Origin: Profftia lariciata
GTDB taxonomy: Bacteria > Pseudomonadota > Gammaproteobacteria > Enterobacterales > Enterobacteriaceae
Direction: 5' to 3'
Length of the DNA stretch: 64,000 nt
Assembly (NCBI RefSeq): GCF_020541265.1
Contig: NZ_CP045925.1
Coordinates: 496,001 to 560,000, forward strand
Below, in pieces: positions 20,650-31,343 of this stretch (position 1 is its first letter; every line of letters starts with the position of its first letter). The position numbers and the translations under genes were made by a program. A model generated the notes under the pieces. The model searched no databases. It had not been told where the DNA came from and worked only from the letters and a program-made list of their open reading frames with translations.

Positions 20650-22536
20650 TTATTTTTTATCTTTAACTTCTTCAAATTCAGCGTCTACTACATCTCCATC
20701 TTTATTATTATTTGTTTCAGGTTTTTGCCGTGCAATTTCTAAAAGTTTACCTGAATGTTGAATTACATTTTGTATTTTTTTTGTTATTTCATCTTTATTT
20801 TCTCCTTTTGATGCAACATCTAATTCAGTCAAAGCAGTTTCAATAAGAGATTTATCTTCTATTGGTAGTTTATCACCAACTTCTTCTATTTGTTTACGAG
20901 TGCTATGAACTAGCTGATCAGCTTGGTTACGTATTTGTACTAATTCTTCAAATTTACGATCAAATTCAGCATTTGTTTCTGCATCAAGAACCATTTTTTT
21001 AATTTCTTCCTCGTTTAATCCAGAAGAAGCTTTAATAGTTATTTTTTGTTCTTTACCGCTATTTTTATCTTTAGCTGATACATGCAAAATACCATCGGCA
21101 TCAATGTCAAAAGTAACCTCAATTTGTGGCATACCACGTGGTGCAGGTTGAATACCATCTAAGTTAAATTGACCTAAAGATTTATTATCTGTAGCACGTT
21201 TACGTTCACCTTGAATAACATGAATAGTTACAGCAGATTGATTATCTTCAGCTGTTGAAAAAATTTGACTATGTTTGGTTGGTATAGTCGTATTTTTTGA
21301 AATAAGAGAAGTCATTACTCCTCCCATAGTTTCTATCCCTAGAGATAAAGGGGTCACATCTAATAATAGAACGTCTTTGACTTCACCGCTTAGCACGCCA
21401 CCTTGAACAGCAGCACCAATTGCGACTGCTTCATCTGGATTAACGTCTTTACGTGGCTCTTTACCAAAGAAATCAGCAACTTTCTTTTGAACCATAGGCA
21501 TACGAGTTTGACCACCAACTAATATAACATCTTGTATTTTAGATACAGATAATCCTGCATCTTTTAATGCTACTTTTAGCGGTTCCATAGAACGATTAAT
21601 AAGATCTTCAACTAATGACTCCAGTTTAGCACGAGTTACTTTTATTGTCATATGTTTTGGACCAGATGCATTTGCAGTGATATACGGTAAATTTACTTCT
21701 GTTTGCTGAGCAGACGATAACTCAATTTTTGCTTTTTCAGCAGCTTCTTTTAGACGCTGCATTGCCAGAGGATCATTACGTAGATCTATTCCTTGTTCTT
21801 TTGTGAAAATTTTTACTAAATAATTAATTAAACGACTATCAAAATCTTCACCACCTAAATGAGTATCACCATTTGTTGCTAATACCTCGAATGTTTTTTC
21901 TCCATCAACTTCATCAATATCTATTATAGAAATATCAAAAGTACCACCACCTAAATCATAAACTGCTATAGTACGAGTCCCTATTTCCTTATCTAAACCA
22001 TAAGCTAAAGCAGCTGCAGTTGGCTCATTAATAATACGTTTTACTTCTAATCCTGCAATGCGACCAGCATCTTTGGTAGCTTGACGTTGAGCATCATTAA
22101 AGTATGCAGGAACAGTTATAACTGCTTCATTAATAGATTCACCTAAAAAGTCCTCTGCAGTTTTTTTCATTTTTTTTAAAACTTCAGCTGAAATTTGTGG
22201 TGGAGCTATTTTTTTACCTTTAACTTCTACCCAAGCATCATTATTGTCAGCTGCAACGATACCAAAAGGCATAATATTTTTATCTCGTTGGACTTCTTCA
22301 TCTTCGAAACGACGACCAATTAAACGTTTTATCGCAAATAAAGTATTTTGCGGATTAGTGATTGCTTGACGTTTTGCAGGTTGACCAACTAAAATTTCCC
22401 CATCTTGAGTATATGCGATAATAGAAGGAGTAGTACGATCACCTTCTGCATTTTCCAGAACACGTGCATTAGTCCCATCTATTACAGCCACACAAGAATT
22501 AGTTGTACCAAGATCGATACCAATAATTTTACCCAT
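20650..22536 (-). CDS. dnaK: Chaperone DnaK (Hsp70)
   Basis: ATP-driven chaperone of the cytosol. 628 residues against 638 in E. coli. The N-terminal ATPase domain opens with IGIDLGTTNSCVAV and holds the second phosphate loop in VYDLGGGTFDIS and the adenosine motif ILVGGQTRMPMV. The hydrophobic linker is DVLLLDVTPLSLGIE near 388-402. The substrate-binding domain and helical lid end in the acidic DVVDAEFEEVKDKK, the usual DnaK tail. The start ATG 22536 has a GGAG site. It is preceded by a well-preserved sigma-32 promoter (22585-22609), so heat-shock control is probably retained. grpE is not in the window. Confidence 0.98.
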   Translation of the reverse strand: MGKIIGIDLGTTNSCVAVIDGTNARVLENAEGDRTTPSIIAYTQDGEILVGQPAKRQAITNPQNTLFAIKRLIGRRFEDEEVQRDKNIMPFGIVAADNNDAWVEVKGKKIAPPQISAEVLKKMKKTAEDFLGESINEAVITVPAYFNDAQRQATKDAGRIAGLEVKRIINEPTAAALAYGLDKEIGTRTIAVYDLGGGTFDISIIDIDEVDGEKTFEVLATNGDTHLGGEDFDSRLINYLVKIFTKEQGIDLRNDPLAMQRLKEAAEKAKIELSSAQQTEVNLPYITANASGPKHMTIKVTRAKLESLVEDLINRSMEPLKVALKDAGLSVSKIQDVILVGGQTRMPMVQKKVADFFGKEPRKDVNPDEAVAIGAAVQGGVLSGEVKDVLLLDVTPLSLGIETMGGVMTSLISKNTTIPTKHSQIFSTAEDNQSAVTIHVIQGERKRATDNKSLGQFNLDGIQPAPRGMPQIEVTFDIDADGILHVSAKDKNSGKEQKITIKASSGLNEEEIKKMVLDAETNAEFDRKFEELVQIRNQADQLVHSTRKQIEEVGDKLPIEDKSLIETALTELDVASKGENKDEITKKIQNVIQHSGKLLEIARQKPETNNNKDGDVVDAEFEEVKDKK

Positions 22537-22584
22537 CGAACATCTCCACTAAGCATTTTATTATTAATTTAGTTGTTACCGTAG

Positions 22585-22609
22585 GTGGGGGCAATATTTT
22601 GTTTTTCAA
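22585..22609 (-). promoter_or_regulatory. Sigma-32 (heat-shock) promoter of dnaK
   Basis: On the minus strand TTGAAA (22609-22604) is followed after 12 bases by CCCCCAC (22591-22585). This is the -35/-10 pattern of RpoH promoters and has the same spacing as E. coli dnaK P2 as I recall it (TTGAAA, 12 bases, CCCCTATT). A run of five C residues stands out sharply in DNA this poor in G+C. It lies about 50 bases upstream of the dnaK ATG. A 69-codon minus-strand frame overlapping it is not a gene. Confidence 0.8.
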
Positions 22610-22838
22610 CCGCTTTGTTTTAGCTATTGTATAATAGCTAAATATCTTTAATAAGTAAAATATGATTGTTTTATAAACAACAAAAAAATATGATTGTTTA
22701 AATAAAAATTTAAATATTCTTAAAATACATATAAACAATGATTTATTAAATATTTTTTTAATAAAAATTATTCTTTTGAGAGAAACGTATAATAAAATAG
22801 AATAATAGAACTTAAAAATTACTTTTATATACTTTAAG

Positions 22839-22909
22839 ATTTATTGTTGGATATGTGTATATTTTGGTATTATTTATCAAAGTGCAACATATCCAACAAT
22901 AAATTTTTT
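22839..22909. repeat. 18-bp perfect inverted repeat downstream of folD
   Basis: The left arm 22839-22856 (ATTTATTGTTGGATATGT) is the exact reverse complement of 22887-22904, with a 30-base loop. T residues continue to 22909 after the right arm. The terminator-like polarity is for the plus strand, although both flanking genes (folD and dnaK) read on the minus strand. It is one of the longest perfect stems in the window and includes G/C bases. Confidence 0.8.
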
Positions 22910-22938
22910 AAAAAAATATCACTATATTAAATACATCA

Positions 22939-23808
22939 TCATTCAAAATGATTATGATTAAATGTTTCATAAGCTTGTATTGTATTCTGAATGACTGTAG
23001 CTACAGTCATTGGTCCGACGCCACCAGGAACTGGAGTAATCCAACTAGCACGTTTTACTGCTATATCAAATTCAACATCACCAACTATTTGTCCATTTTC
23101 TAAACGATTGATACCAACATCTATAATAATTGCACCAGGTTTAATCCATGTACCGGGAATAAAATAAGGTTTACCAACAGCCGCTACTACTAGATCGGCA
23201 TTCTCAACATGTTTTTGTAAATCTTTAGTAAAACGATGTGTAATAGTAGTAGTACAACCTGCTAATAGTAATTCCAGGCCCATAGGACGGCCAACGATAT
23301 TAGATGCTCCAATTACCAATGCATTTAAACCATAGGTATTAATTTTATAATATTCTAACATAGTTATAATACCACGAGGAGTACAGGGACACAATTTAGG
23401 AGAGCGTTGACATAAACGACCTATATTATATGGATGAAAACCATCAATATCTTTACCCGGACAAATACGCTCAAAAATATTCATATTTGTAATCTTTAAT
23501 GGCAAAGGTAATTGCACCAAAATACCATCAATAGTATTATCAATATTTAAATAATCAATTAAATTTAATAATTGTTTTTCTGTAGTTGAAACAGGAAGAT
23601 CATAAAATTTAGATATCACACCTACTTCTTTGCAAGCGCGACGTTTACTACTGACATACATTTGAGAAGCTGAGTTATACTGATCTACTAAGATAACAGC
23701 TAGTCCAAGAGCACGTTTTCCTTTAGCTAGATGTTGTTGCATATAAGTAGTCATTTTACTTCTTAATTCTTGAGCAATCATTTTACCATTAATAATATTT
23801 GCTGCCAT
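22939..23808 (-). CDS. folD: Methylenetetrahydrofolate dehydrogenase / cyclohydrolase
   Basis: Bifunctional enzyme linking 5,10-methylene-THF and 10-formyl-THF, feeding purine and formyl-Met synthesis. 289 residues against 288. The catalytic Tyr/Lys region is ASQMYVSSKRRACKEVG (Lys about 56). The DGILVQLPLP motif is near 98-107, the dinucleotide-binding GASNIVGRPMG near 166-176, and the C-terminal PVPGGVGPMTVA signature is intact. The ATG at 23808 has only a weak ribosome site. It lies beside the Arg-UCU tRNA gene, as in E. coli where folD and argU are close, so the neighbourhood is ancestral. Confidence 0.97.
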   Translation of the reverse strand: MAANIINGKMIAQELRSKMTTYMQQHLAKGKRALGLAVILVDQYNSASQMYVSSKRRACKEVGVISKFYDLPVSTTEKQLLNLIDYLNIDNTIDGILVQLPLPLKITNMNIFERICPGKDIDGFHPYNIGRLCQRSPKLCPCTPRGIITMLEYYKINTYGLNALVIGASNIVGRPMGLELLLAGCTTTITHRFTKDLQKHVENADLVVAAVGKPYFIPGTWIKPGAIIIDVGINRLENGQIVGDVEFDIAVKRASWITPVPGGVGPMTVATVIQNTIQAYETFNHNHFE

Positions 23809-23925
23809 TTATCATTAAATCCATTCATGTTTAAACAAGGACTGTTTATTGTAAGTATGATATAAATTATTATAATAATAAAAGTAAAAGTAATTCAATA
23901 AAAGATAGGTAAACCCTACAAGGTA

Positions 23926-23953
23926 TTGACTAACATCATACTGAATGTATAAT
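23926..23953 (+). promoter_or_regulatory. Sigma-70 promoter of the Arg tRNA gene
   Basis: TTGACT (23926-23931), a 16-base spacer and a consensus TATAAT (23948-23953), about 60 bases before the mature tRNA start. The -35 box is one base off consensus. The context before a stable RNA gene makes this one of the few promoters that can be picked with confidence in such A/T-rich DNA. Confidence 0.65.
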
Positions 23954-24012
23954 AATAAATTTTATTTACTAATTAATATTTTTAGTTATATTATAAATAT
24001 ATTAGTTTGAAT

Positions 24013-24086
24013 GCGCCCTTAGCTCAGTTGGATAGAGCACCGGCCTTCTAAGCCGCAGGTTACAGGTTCGAATCCTGTAGGGCGTA
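24013..24086 (+). tRNA. argU: tRNA-Arg (anticodon UCU)
   Basis: Full cloverleaf. The acceptor is GCGCCCT with AGGGCGT (first pair G-U), and the D arm is GCTC/GAGC. The anticodon loop CTTCTAA has the anticodon at 24047-24049. The T arm is ACAGG-TTCGAAT-CCTGT and the discriminator is A. CCA is not encoded (the sequence continues CAA), so it must be added after transcription. It reads AGA codons (and AGG), which A/T-rich genes need. The first anticodon-stem pair is a C-C mismatch (24040 and 24056); E. coli argU has A-U there. The sequence and its position next to folD both match argU. Confidence 0.95.
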
Positions 24087-24780
24087 CAACTATGTAAATA
24101 TTAAAATAATATATTTTTATGATATCTTCTCTTGAAGTAATATTTTTTATGTTTTAATATATAAAAAAATTTATATATTATTTTTATTTTAATGAATTAA
24201 TAGTTTACATAAAATTATATAGCATACAAGCATATGTTATAAGTATAATAATATACATAATAAAAATATTTTTTTATTTGACATTAATAAATTATTGAAG
24301 TATTATTAAAAATCATAATCTTTTACTTTTTAATATAAAGCACACTATTGTGTTAAAATCAAGATTTATTCTAATATAAATACCTCATTTAATGTGCAAT
24401 TTATATTATTAAATAATATTATTAAAATAATTTTAATAATAATTTATCAAAAAAAAATATTTTTAATTTATAAAACTAATAACACATATTAAATTAATAA
24501 TACATATTTTATGTGTTTATTTAGAGAATATTGACTAAAGTATTAAAAATATAAAATTTGATATTATTAATGATGCGCTAAATGATTTTATATAATCATT
24601 CATTATTATTAATGAATATTTTAACAATATTAATTAATAATAACTGAATAAAAATAAGTAGCTATTATTTTTTTAGCTATATTATAACTTTATTTTTTAA
24701 TCATAACGAAAATTAATTTTTTGTATAAAAGATTTAGTTATCAAGATTATATTGTCAATAAAAACATAGTGCATATATCT
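24087..24780. other. Gene-free gap between tRNA-Arg and infA
   Basis: About 700 bases, A/T-rich. No second tRNA follows the first. Nothing supportable apart from whatever promoter serves infA. Confidence 0.5.
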
Positions 24781-24790
24781 AGAGGATTAG

Positions 24791-25009
24791 ATGGTTAAAG
24801 AAGATAATATTGAAATGCAAGGTACCGTACTTGATACATTACCAAATACAATGTTTCGTGTTGAATTAGAAAATGGATATGTTGTTACTGCGCATATTTC
24901 TGGAAAAATGCGTAAAAATTATATCCGTATTTTAACAGGAGATAAAGTAACTGTTGAATTAACTACTTATGATCTGAGTAAAGGACGAATTATTTTTCGT
25001 AGTAGATAA
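24791..25009 (+). CDS. infA: Translation initiation factor IF-1
   Basis: Small OB-fold protein that occupies the 30S A site and helps IF-2 and IF-3 set the start codon. 72 residues, exactly the E. coli length. Conserved positions include MVKEDNIEMQGTVLDTLPN at the N-terminus, the RNA-contacting HISGKMRKNYIRI loop and a basic C-terminus, GRIIFRSR. The ATG at 24791 has a strong AGAGGA site. Single gene, with the window's largest empty region downstream. Confidence 0.98.
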   Translation: MVKEDNIEMQGTVLDTLPNTMFRVELENGYVVTAHISGKMRKNYIRILTGDKVTVELTTYDLSKGRIIFRSR

Positions 25010-28000
25010 TAGTTTGCAATAAATTTAATTATTTGCAGTATTTATTGTAAATATTTATTATATCATTATTTACAATGAAATATTATAAATAATTAATATT
25101 TAAATTATTATTTTCTGTTAAAAGATAATTATCTTTATTAGAGAATATGCAGATATATTAAATTATTTTATTGTAATGATAGTCCTTATAATAAAAAAAT
25201 AAATTAATATCAAATAATATGATAATAAACTATGTAATCTGAATTAATTTTTATCACAAAAAATAAATATATATTGATCTATCATTATAATTAAAACACA
25301 TTAAATGTGTCAAATTAGATAAATAATAACTAATGTAATTAAATTAAATGCTTGTTTTTAAAAAAATTATTTTAAATACATAGATATTTATTTTTTATCT
25401 TTTTATTTATTTTATTATTTATTACTATATTATGTGTAATTAATAAAAATTTTGATTTATTACTAATCATTTGATATATTATTATATCTATAATAATATA
25501 CTATATCAATATAGCAATGTATTTTAATTCTTTTTATAATATAAAAATTTTTACCTTATGAAAGGTATAATGATATAATATTTTAATTCAATTAAATAAT
25601 ATATGTTGGTTGTGTATTCTAGTAAAATATTTTTACATTAATTAATATTTGTTATTCCATAATAATTTATAATTAATGTATTAATTTATATTTAAAGTAT
25701 TAATAATTGTACATTATATATTTTAACGAGATTTAACTGTATTAATTATTTAAATTTTGTATTATAAATAATTTAATTACATAATTTTAAATTAATATAC
25801 TATATAATAATTATTAATTAATTAAAGTAATATTGATAATACTTTTGTTCATAACAAATTATATTTTATCAACCTATAACAATAGTTATTGTGAAATAAA
25901 AAATTAAATTTTTCAAGTGAATAGTATATTTATTTTTAGTAATATAATTATTTTCCTTTAACAGTAATTATTATGCAATAAGTTTATCAATTATTGATTT
26001 TATAATAAATTATTTAATAATATGCATTGATGAAATATCATATAATATTTTTCATACAAAAAATATTAATATAAATAATATAATATTCATATAATACTTT
26101 TTACGTAAAAATAACATATATAATAAATCATAATAATAGTAATAAATAAAATAATAATCAATAATCTTATATAACAATCTATAACTTCATTAATAAATTA
26201 TTTTAAGTAATATGTAATTATATTAATTAAATTATATGTTAATATATTAGTTAGTTATTTAATGATATTACAATATAATTAATATTAATATTCATATTAA
26301 TTATGGATACAATTTAACTAAAAATAAACAGATATATACATAAAATATTATTTAATAATATTTAAATTATTATCATAGTTATCTTCATAACAATTACTAA
26401 TAGTAATTGTAATAATATATTTTATTGAGATGTTTCTAAAAAATATTTTTTATTTTATTACTAATAATTTAAATATATTTATAACTATTTTTATTAGTTA
26501 TATCTTAATTTATAAGAAATTTTTATAAACATACTTTCAATAAAAATTTATATTAATTAATTAATAAATAATAATATAGACTAGACTTTCTAAAAGATAT
26601 TATAATATTTATTATCTACGCTAAGTTATACTAATTATTTAAAAATAAGATATTTTATAAACATGATATTTTATACTGTTATAAGTGTGATAAATAATTA
26701 CACTTAATTGTTTATATAAGTTTACTTTAGTAAATTATTATGTATTTTATGTTTTTTGTAAAATTTAGTTATATTGTTATTTAATATTAACATTATCATG
26801 TTATTCTATATTTTTTAAAAAATTATTATAAATAATATATTTTAATCAATCATTTTTATATTTATTGTAAAATAAGCTATTTAAATTTTTTTATAAAATA
26901 ATGCTATATAATGTATTTTAAATACTATTATATAGTACATAACTAATTATACAAATAAAACAATTTAACAAAATATTATTATCTAAGCATAAAAGTAATC
27001 TAAATGAATACATATTATTTACTTATAAGTAATACTATACTTAATATTTCAATGAACTAATAGTATTGTATTAAAAATAAATTATATTTTTATTAATTTT
27101 TTATTAAAAAATAATTAATTAATAATTAAATATTTTTGTGTATATAATATTAAAACATTTTATATCTATAATGTAGTATTTTTATTGTATTTAAAGAATA
27201 TTAAAATTTTTTTAATATAAATATATTTTTTGTACAAGAATATTTTTAATATGTTAATTGCTTAATAATATTTAATATTTAAAATATTATTATGATTTTA
27301 GTTTATTATATAATAAATATTATATTAATAATAAATATATTTAATGTAATATTCTACTTTGTAAAAGTACTCCATATAATTATACTTATTTAATATAATT
27401 TTATAAATATTCTATATTATTTTATTATTTTTATAATACTATGTATTAAATTAAATATTTTTATTAAAAATTTTAAAAGAAAAGAAATACTAATTTATTT
27501 AAAGGTCATTAATGATCAATATCATACAAAATAATTTTACTAAATATATTCAATATCTTTAACAAGATTATTAATTTGTAAAATTTACCATTGTATATTG
27601 TATATCTATTAAAAAATAATATTATTATATACAATATATGTAAATTATACTAATTTATAATTAATAATTAGTATTAATAAGGTTAGTATTAAGTAATAGT
27701 TAGTAATATTTATTAAAATTAATCAATATTTAATCATTTAGCTTTAATAAGTTATATAATGATTTTAGTAAATTTTATTTTTATATTGTGTAATACTGTC
27801 AATCTTATGGAGAAATAATTATTATTCAGCATTATTGTAATATAATTGTATTGAAATTATTTTCATAATAAATCTAATTATTTAACTATTAGCATCTAAA
27901 TTATTCTTATCGTATATCTTAAATATATATAGAATTATTTCACAATACTTATAAAATTTTATTATTATAGTAATTTTTAATTAAATTTTTTCTTAAAAAA

Positions 28001-30060
28001 TAAGAGTTTTAAGAATATTTATTAGTATAATTGATATATTTTAAGTCTTAAAAATTATCTTTTAATATACTCAAAATTTTTATTTATATTTTACATATTA
28101 TATCAATTCTTTAATAAAGAAGAATTATTGTGTTTATTAAGTATTTTTATTTATTATTATTAAAAAAATAATAATACAATTATTGTAATTTATATTAACA
28201 TTTATGTATTTTACTGTATACTATTATATAGAATATAAATTTTTTATTAAAAAATATTTTTATATCTATAGTTTATATATATCATTATTTAATAATTAAA
28301 AGTATTTAATTATAAATAAAACTATTTTTTATTTTTTCTGAAAAAATAAAGATATATTCTATAGTATATATTATTCTTAATATATATAATTGGTTTAATA
28401 TTCTTAATAAGATTTTTTTAAAAAATCTTAATTTTGTTTAATAGATAACAAATATAAAATATTTATTGATGTACAATAAAAAATTACTATTATATCATAA
28501 TACTATTTATTCATATTTTATATAAAAATATTTTGAAATAAAAATATATGAATTAATTATATAAAAAATAATAATTACTGAAATAATGAAGATCAAAAAT
28601 ACATTTTATGTATTGTAAAATTTTAATATTTTATATTAATATAATTAATTATTTAATAATAATTAATATGCTAACAAGTAATATATTTTTTATATATAAT
28701 TTCAAGAAAAATAATAAAATATTTTATATATACAATTCAAATAAATTATAAAATTATTTATAATAATATGTAACTCTAATAATATTTTTTATATAAAAAA
28801 TATTATTATATGTGATATATATAATAGTAAAGATATTATACATTTTTATAACATTTACTTTATTAATATAGATTGTAATAATACTAAAATTAAAAAACTA
28901 CTCATACCTAGTAGTATTAAAAATTATGTAATAATTTATTTGAATGATATTAAGGATACATATATTTATACCAAAAAATTAACTATAGTATAAACTATAC
29001 AATTTACAATAAACATATAAGCAAAATATTGATATCTAAAAAATAATTTCGTTAATATAATATTTATTATATTAAATAATAAATATTATATTAAATTATT
29101 ATGACTTTGATTATTAAATAATTAATTTAATATATTCACAATATAATGATGTTATATTAGTAATATGTTTATTATAATATTAAATATATTATACCAATAT
29201 AAATCTAAAGTGATGATACATTATCAAATGTAAATTAAATAAGATATATTAAAATATTTTTTATGCTAGTAATGCTGATAATGGAATTAAAAAATAACAA
29301 TTGTATAACTAAAATCACAATTTTATGTATATAATATAAATTACTAAAAAATTTTTTATATATTAAACATATTAGAATTTCATTGATACAAATAACTGAT
29401 AAATAAAATATTTTTTATAATTATTGTAATTAATAATGATTATTATAAAAGTATTTTTCACATAATAAGATATTAGGATATGGTAAATAATATTGTATAT
29501 TTAAAATATAACATACTTTTAAAAATATAAAACATTGTATACTCTAAATATTTGAACACTAAAATATTCTTATAACATATCAATTATTAAATAATTATGT
29601 TAAATATACTCTACATTATTATTTTACTTTATAAATAAAAATATTTTAACAAGAAATGTACTCAATATACATCCACATAAACTATAAAGACTAAATAACA
29701 TAATATTTTTATATTTGATTGATAATTAATGTAATATTATATATGAAAAATTTAGAGTTCATTCATATGATAATAAAATCTTATTCCACATAAGATTCAA
29801 ATCTTTAAATAATTATTATTATATAATAATAGATATTTAGCAACGTCTATTATAAAACTATTAAAAATATTTTTATATTAATATTTTATGCAAAATCATA
29901 CATGCAGTAAAATAAATTCAATGTTAAATAACTCTATAAGGAACTTATTCTTTTTATCCCATAAGTAAAATTACAATGTAATATATTAATAATTATACTT
30001 GATTAATAAATATTAAATAATTACATATAGCTATATTCATTAAAAATTGGAGCATAATTA
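25010..30060. other. 5 kb gene desert between infA and aroA
   Basis: The largest gap. It is almost pure A/T with stops in all six frames throughout. Unlike the dnaA region, no patch reads as a decayed enterobacterial protein. E. coli keeps serC directly upstream of aroA, and no trace of it is legible. The only structured element found is the 19-bp all-A/T inverted repeat at 29052-29094. Small RNAs cannot be excluded by eye. Confidence 0.6.
29052..29094. repeat. 19-bp perfect inverted repeat, 5-base loop
   Basis: The arm at 29052-29070 and the reverse-complementary arm at 29076-29094 match over all 19 bases, separated only by ATTAA. All bases are A or T, so chance matches are more likely than for mixed sequence, but 19 of 19 with so short a loop is still unusual. 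There is no T-tract and no adjacent gene. Confidence 0.7.
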
Positions 30061-30062
30061 CC

Positions 30063-31343
30063 ATGCTAAATTCTATAACTTTACAGCCTATTACAAAATT
30101 TTCCGGTAAGATAAATTTACCAGGTTCTAAAAGTATTTCTAATCGAGCCTTATTATTAGCTGCTCTTGCAAGTGGCACAACTTGTTTGCATAATTTATTG
30201 AATAGTAACGATGTACATCATATGATAACTGCATTAAAACAATTAGGCATTACTATTCAACTATCAGAACATCAAACTAGTTGCGAGATTATAGGTAATA
30301 GAGGTGCTTTTCAATTACAACGTCCCCTTAAACTATTTTTAGGTAATGCTGGAACAGCAATGCGCCCATTAACTGCTGTTTTATGCCTGAGTAATGGTGA
30401 AACTATTCTAACAGGGGATCAACGCATGAAAGAACGTCCTATTGGACATTTAGTTGATGCATTACGTCAAGGTTGTGCAAAAATTGACTATCTTGAGCAA
30501 CAAAACTATCCTCCTTTACTTATAAATGGTTATTATGTCGGTGGTAATATTGAAATTGATGGAACAATTTCTAGTCAATTTTTAACCTCTTTGCTTATTA
30601 TGGCCCCCTTAGCTCAAAAAGATACTATTATTTCGATTAAAGGTGATCTAGTTTCTAAACCCTATATTGATATTACATTGTCATTGATGTCTGTATTTGG
30701 TATCAATATAGAACATAAAAATTATCAGACATTTAATATTACAGGTAATCAGCAATATATTTCTCCTGGTGATTATCTAATTGAAGGTGATGCGTCTTCT
30801 GCATCTTATTTTCTTGCAGCTGCAGCAATTAAAGGCGGTACTGTTCGTGTCACTGGTATTGGTAAACATAGCGTACAAGGAGATATTGCTTTTGCTGATG
30901 TATTAAAAAAAATGGGAGCTAAAATTACTTGGGGTAATAATTTTATTGAATGTACTCGTCGTAAATTACATGCTATTAATATGAATATGAATCACATACC
31001 TGATTCAGCTATGACAATTGCTACTACTGCACTATTCGCTGATGCACCAACTACTATCCATAATATTTATAATTGGCGTGTAAAAGAAACAGATCGATTA
31101 TATGCAATGGCCACTGAGTTACGTAAAGTAGGGGCTAAAGTAGAAGAGGGAAAAGATTTTATTCGTATTGATCCACCAAAAAATATTAATAACTCTATAA
31201 TTAGTACTTATAATGATCATCGAATAGCAATGTGTTTTTCTTTAGTAGCTTTATCTGATAAGCCAATAACTATTCTAGATCCTCATTGTACAGCAAAAAC
31301 TTTTCCTGATTATTTTCAGCAATTTGCTCGCTTAAGTCATTGA
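30063..31343 (+). CDS. aroA: 3-phosphoshikimate 1-carboxyvinyltransferase (EPSP synthase)
   Basis: Sixth step of the shikimate pathway: shikimate-3-phosphate plus phosphoenolpyruvate to EPSP, toward chorismate. 426 residues against 427 in E. coli. The substrate loop is LPGSKSISNRALLLAAL (Lys22). The PEP site is LGNAGTAMRPLTA near 94-106, with Ala after the Gly as in class I enzymes. RPIGHLVDAL, the catalytic PDSAMTIATTALFA (Asp about 313) and RVKETDRL are intact. The ATG at 30063 follows TTGGAG. The E. coli upstream partner serC is missing. The downstream order aroA, cmk, rpsA, ihfB follows E. coli with ycaL lost. Confidence 0.97.
   Translation: MLNSITLQPITKFSGKINLPGSKSISNRALLLAALASGTTCLHNLLNSNDVHHMITALKQLGITIQLSEHQTSCEIIGNRGAFQLQRPLKLFLGNAGTAMRPLTAVLCLSNGETILTGDQRMKERPIGHLVDALRQGCAKIDYLEQQNYPPLLINGYYVGGNIEIDGTISSQFLTSLLIMAPLAQKDTIISIKGDLVSKPYIDITLSLMSVFGINIEHKNYQTFNITGNQQYISPGDYLIEGDASSASYFLAAAAIKGGTVRVTGIGKHSVQGDIAFADVLKKMGAKITWGNNFIECTRRKLHAINMNMNHIPDSAMTIATTALFADAPTTIHNIYNWRVKETDRLYAMATELRKVGAKVEEGKDFIRIDPPKNINNSIISTYNDHRIAMCFSLVALSDKPITILDPHCTAKTFPDYFQQFARLSH

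Noticed and set aside
22529..22738. 69-codon minus-strand frame upstream of dnaK
   Set aside because: It overlaps the dnaK start and the sigma-32 promoter, has no family resemblance, and its PPP run is just the promoter's C-run translated.
30063..30178. Minus-strand frame over the aroA start (29993-30178)
   Set aside because: Antisense to the conserved EPSP synthase N-terminus; no independent support.
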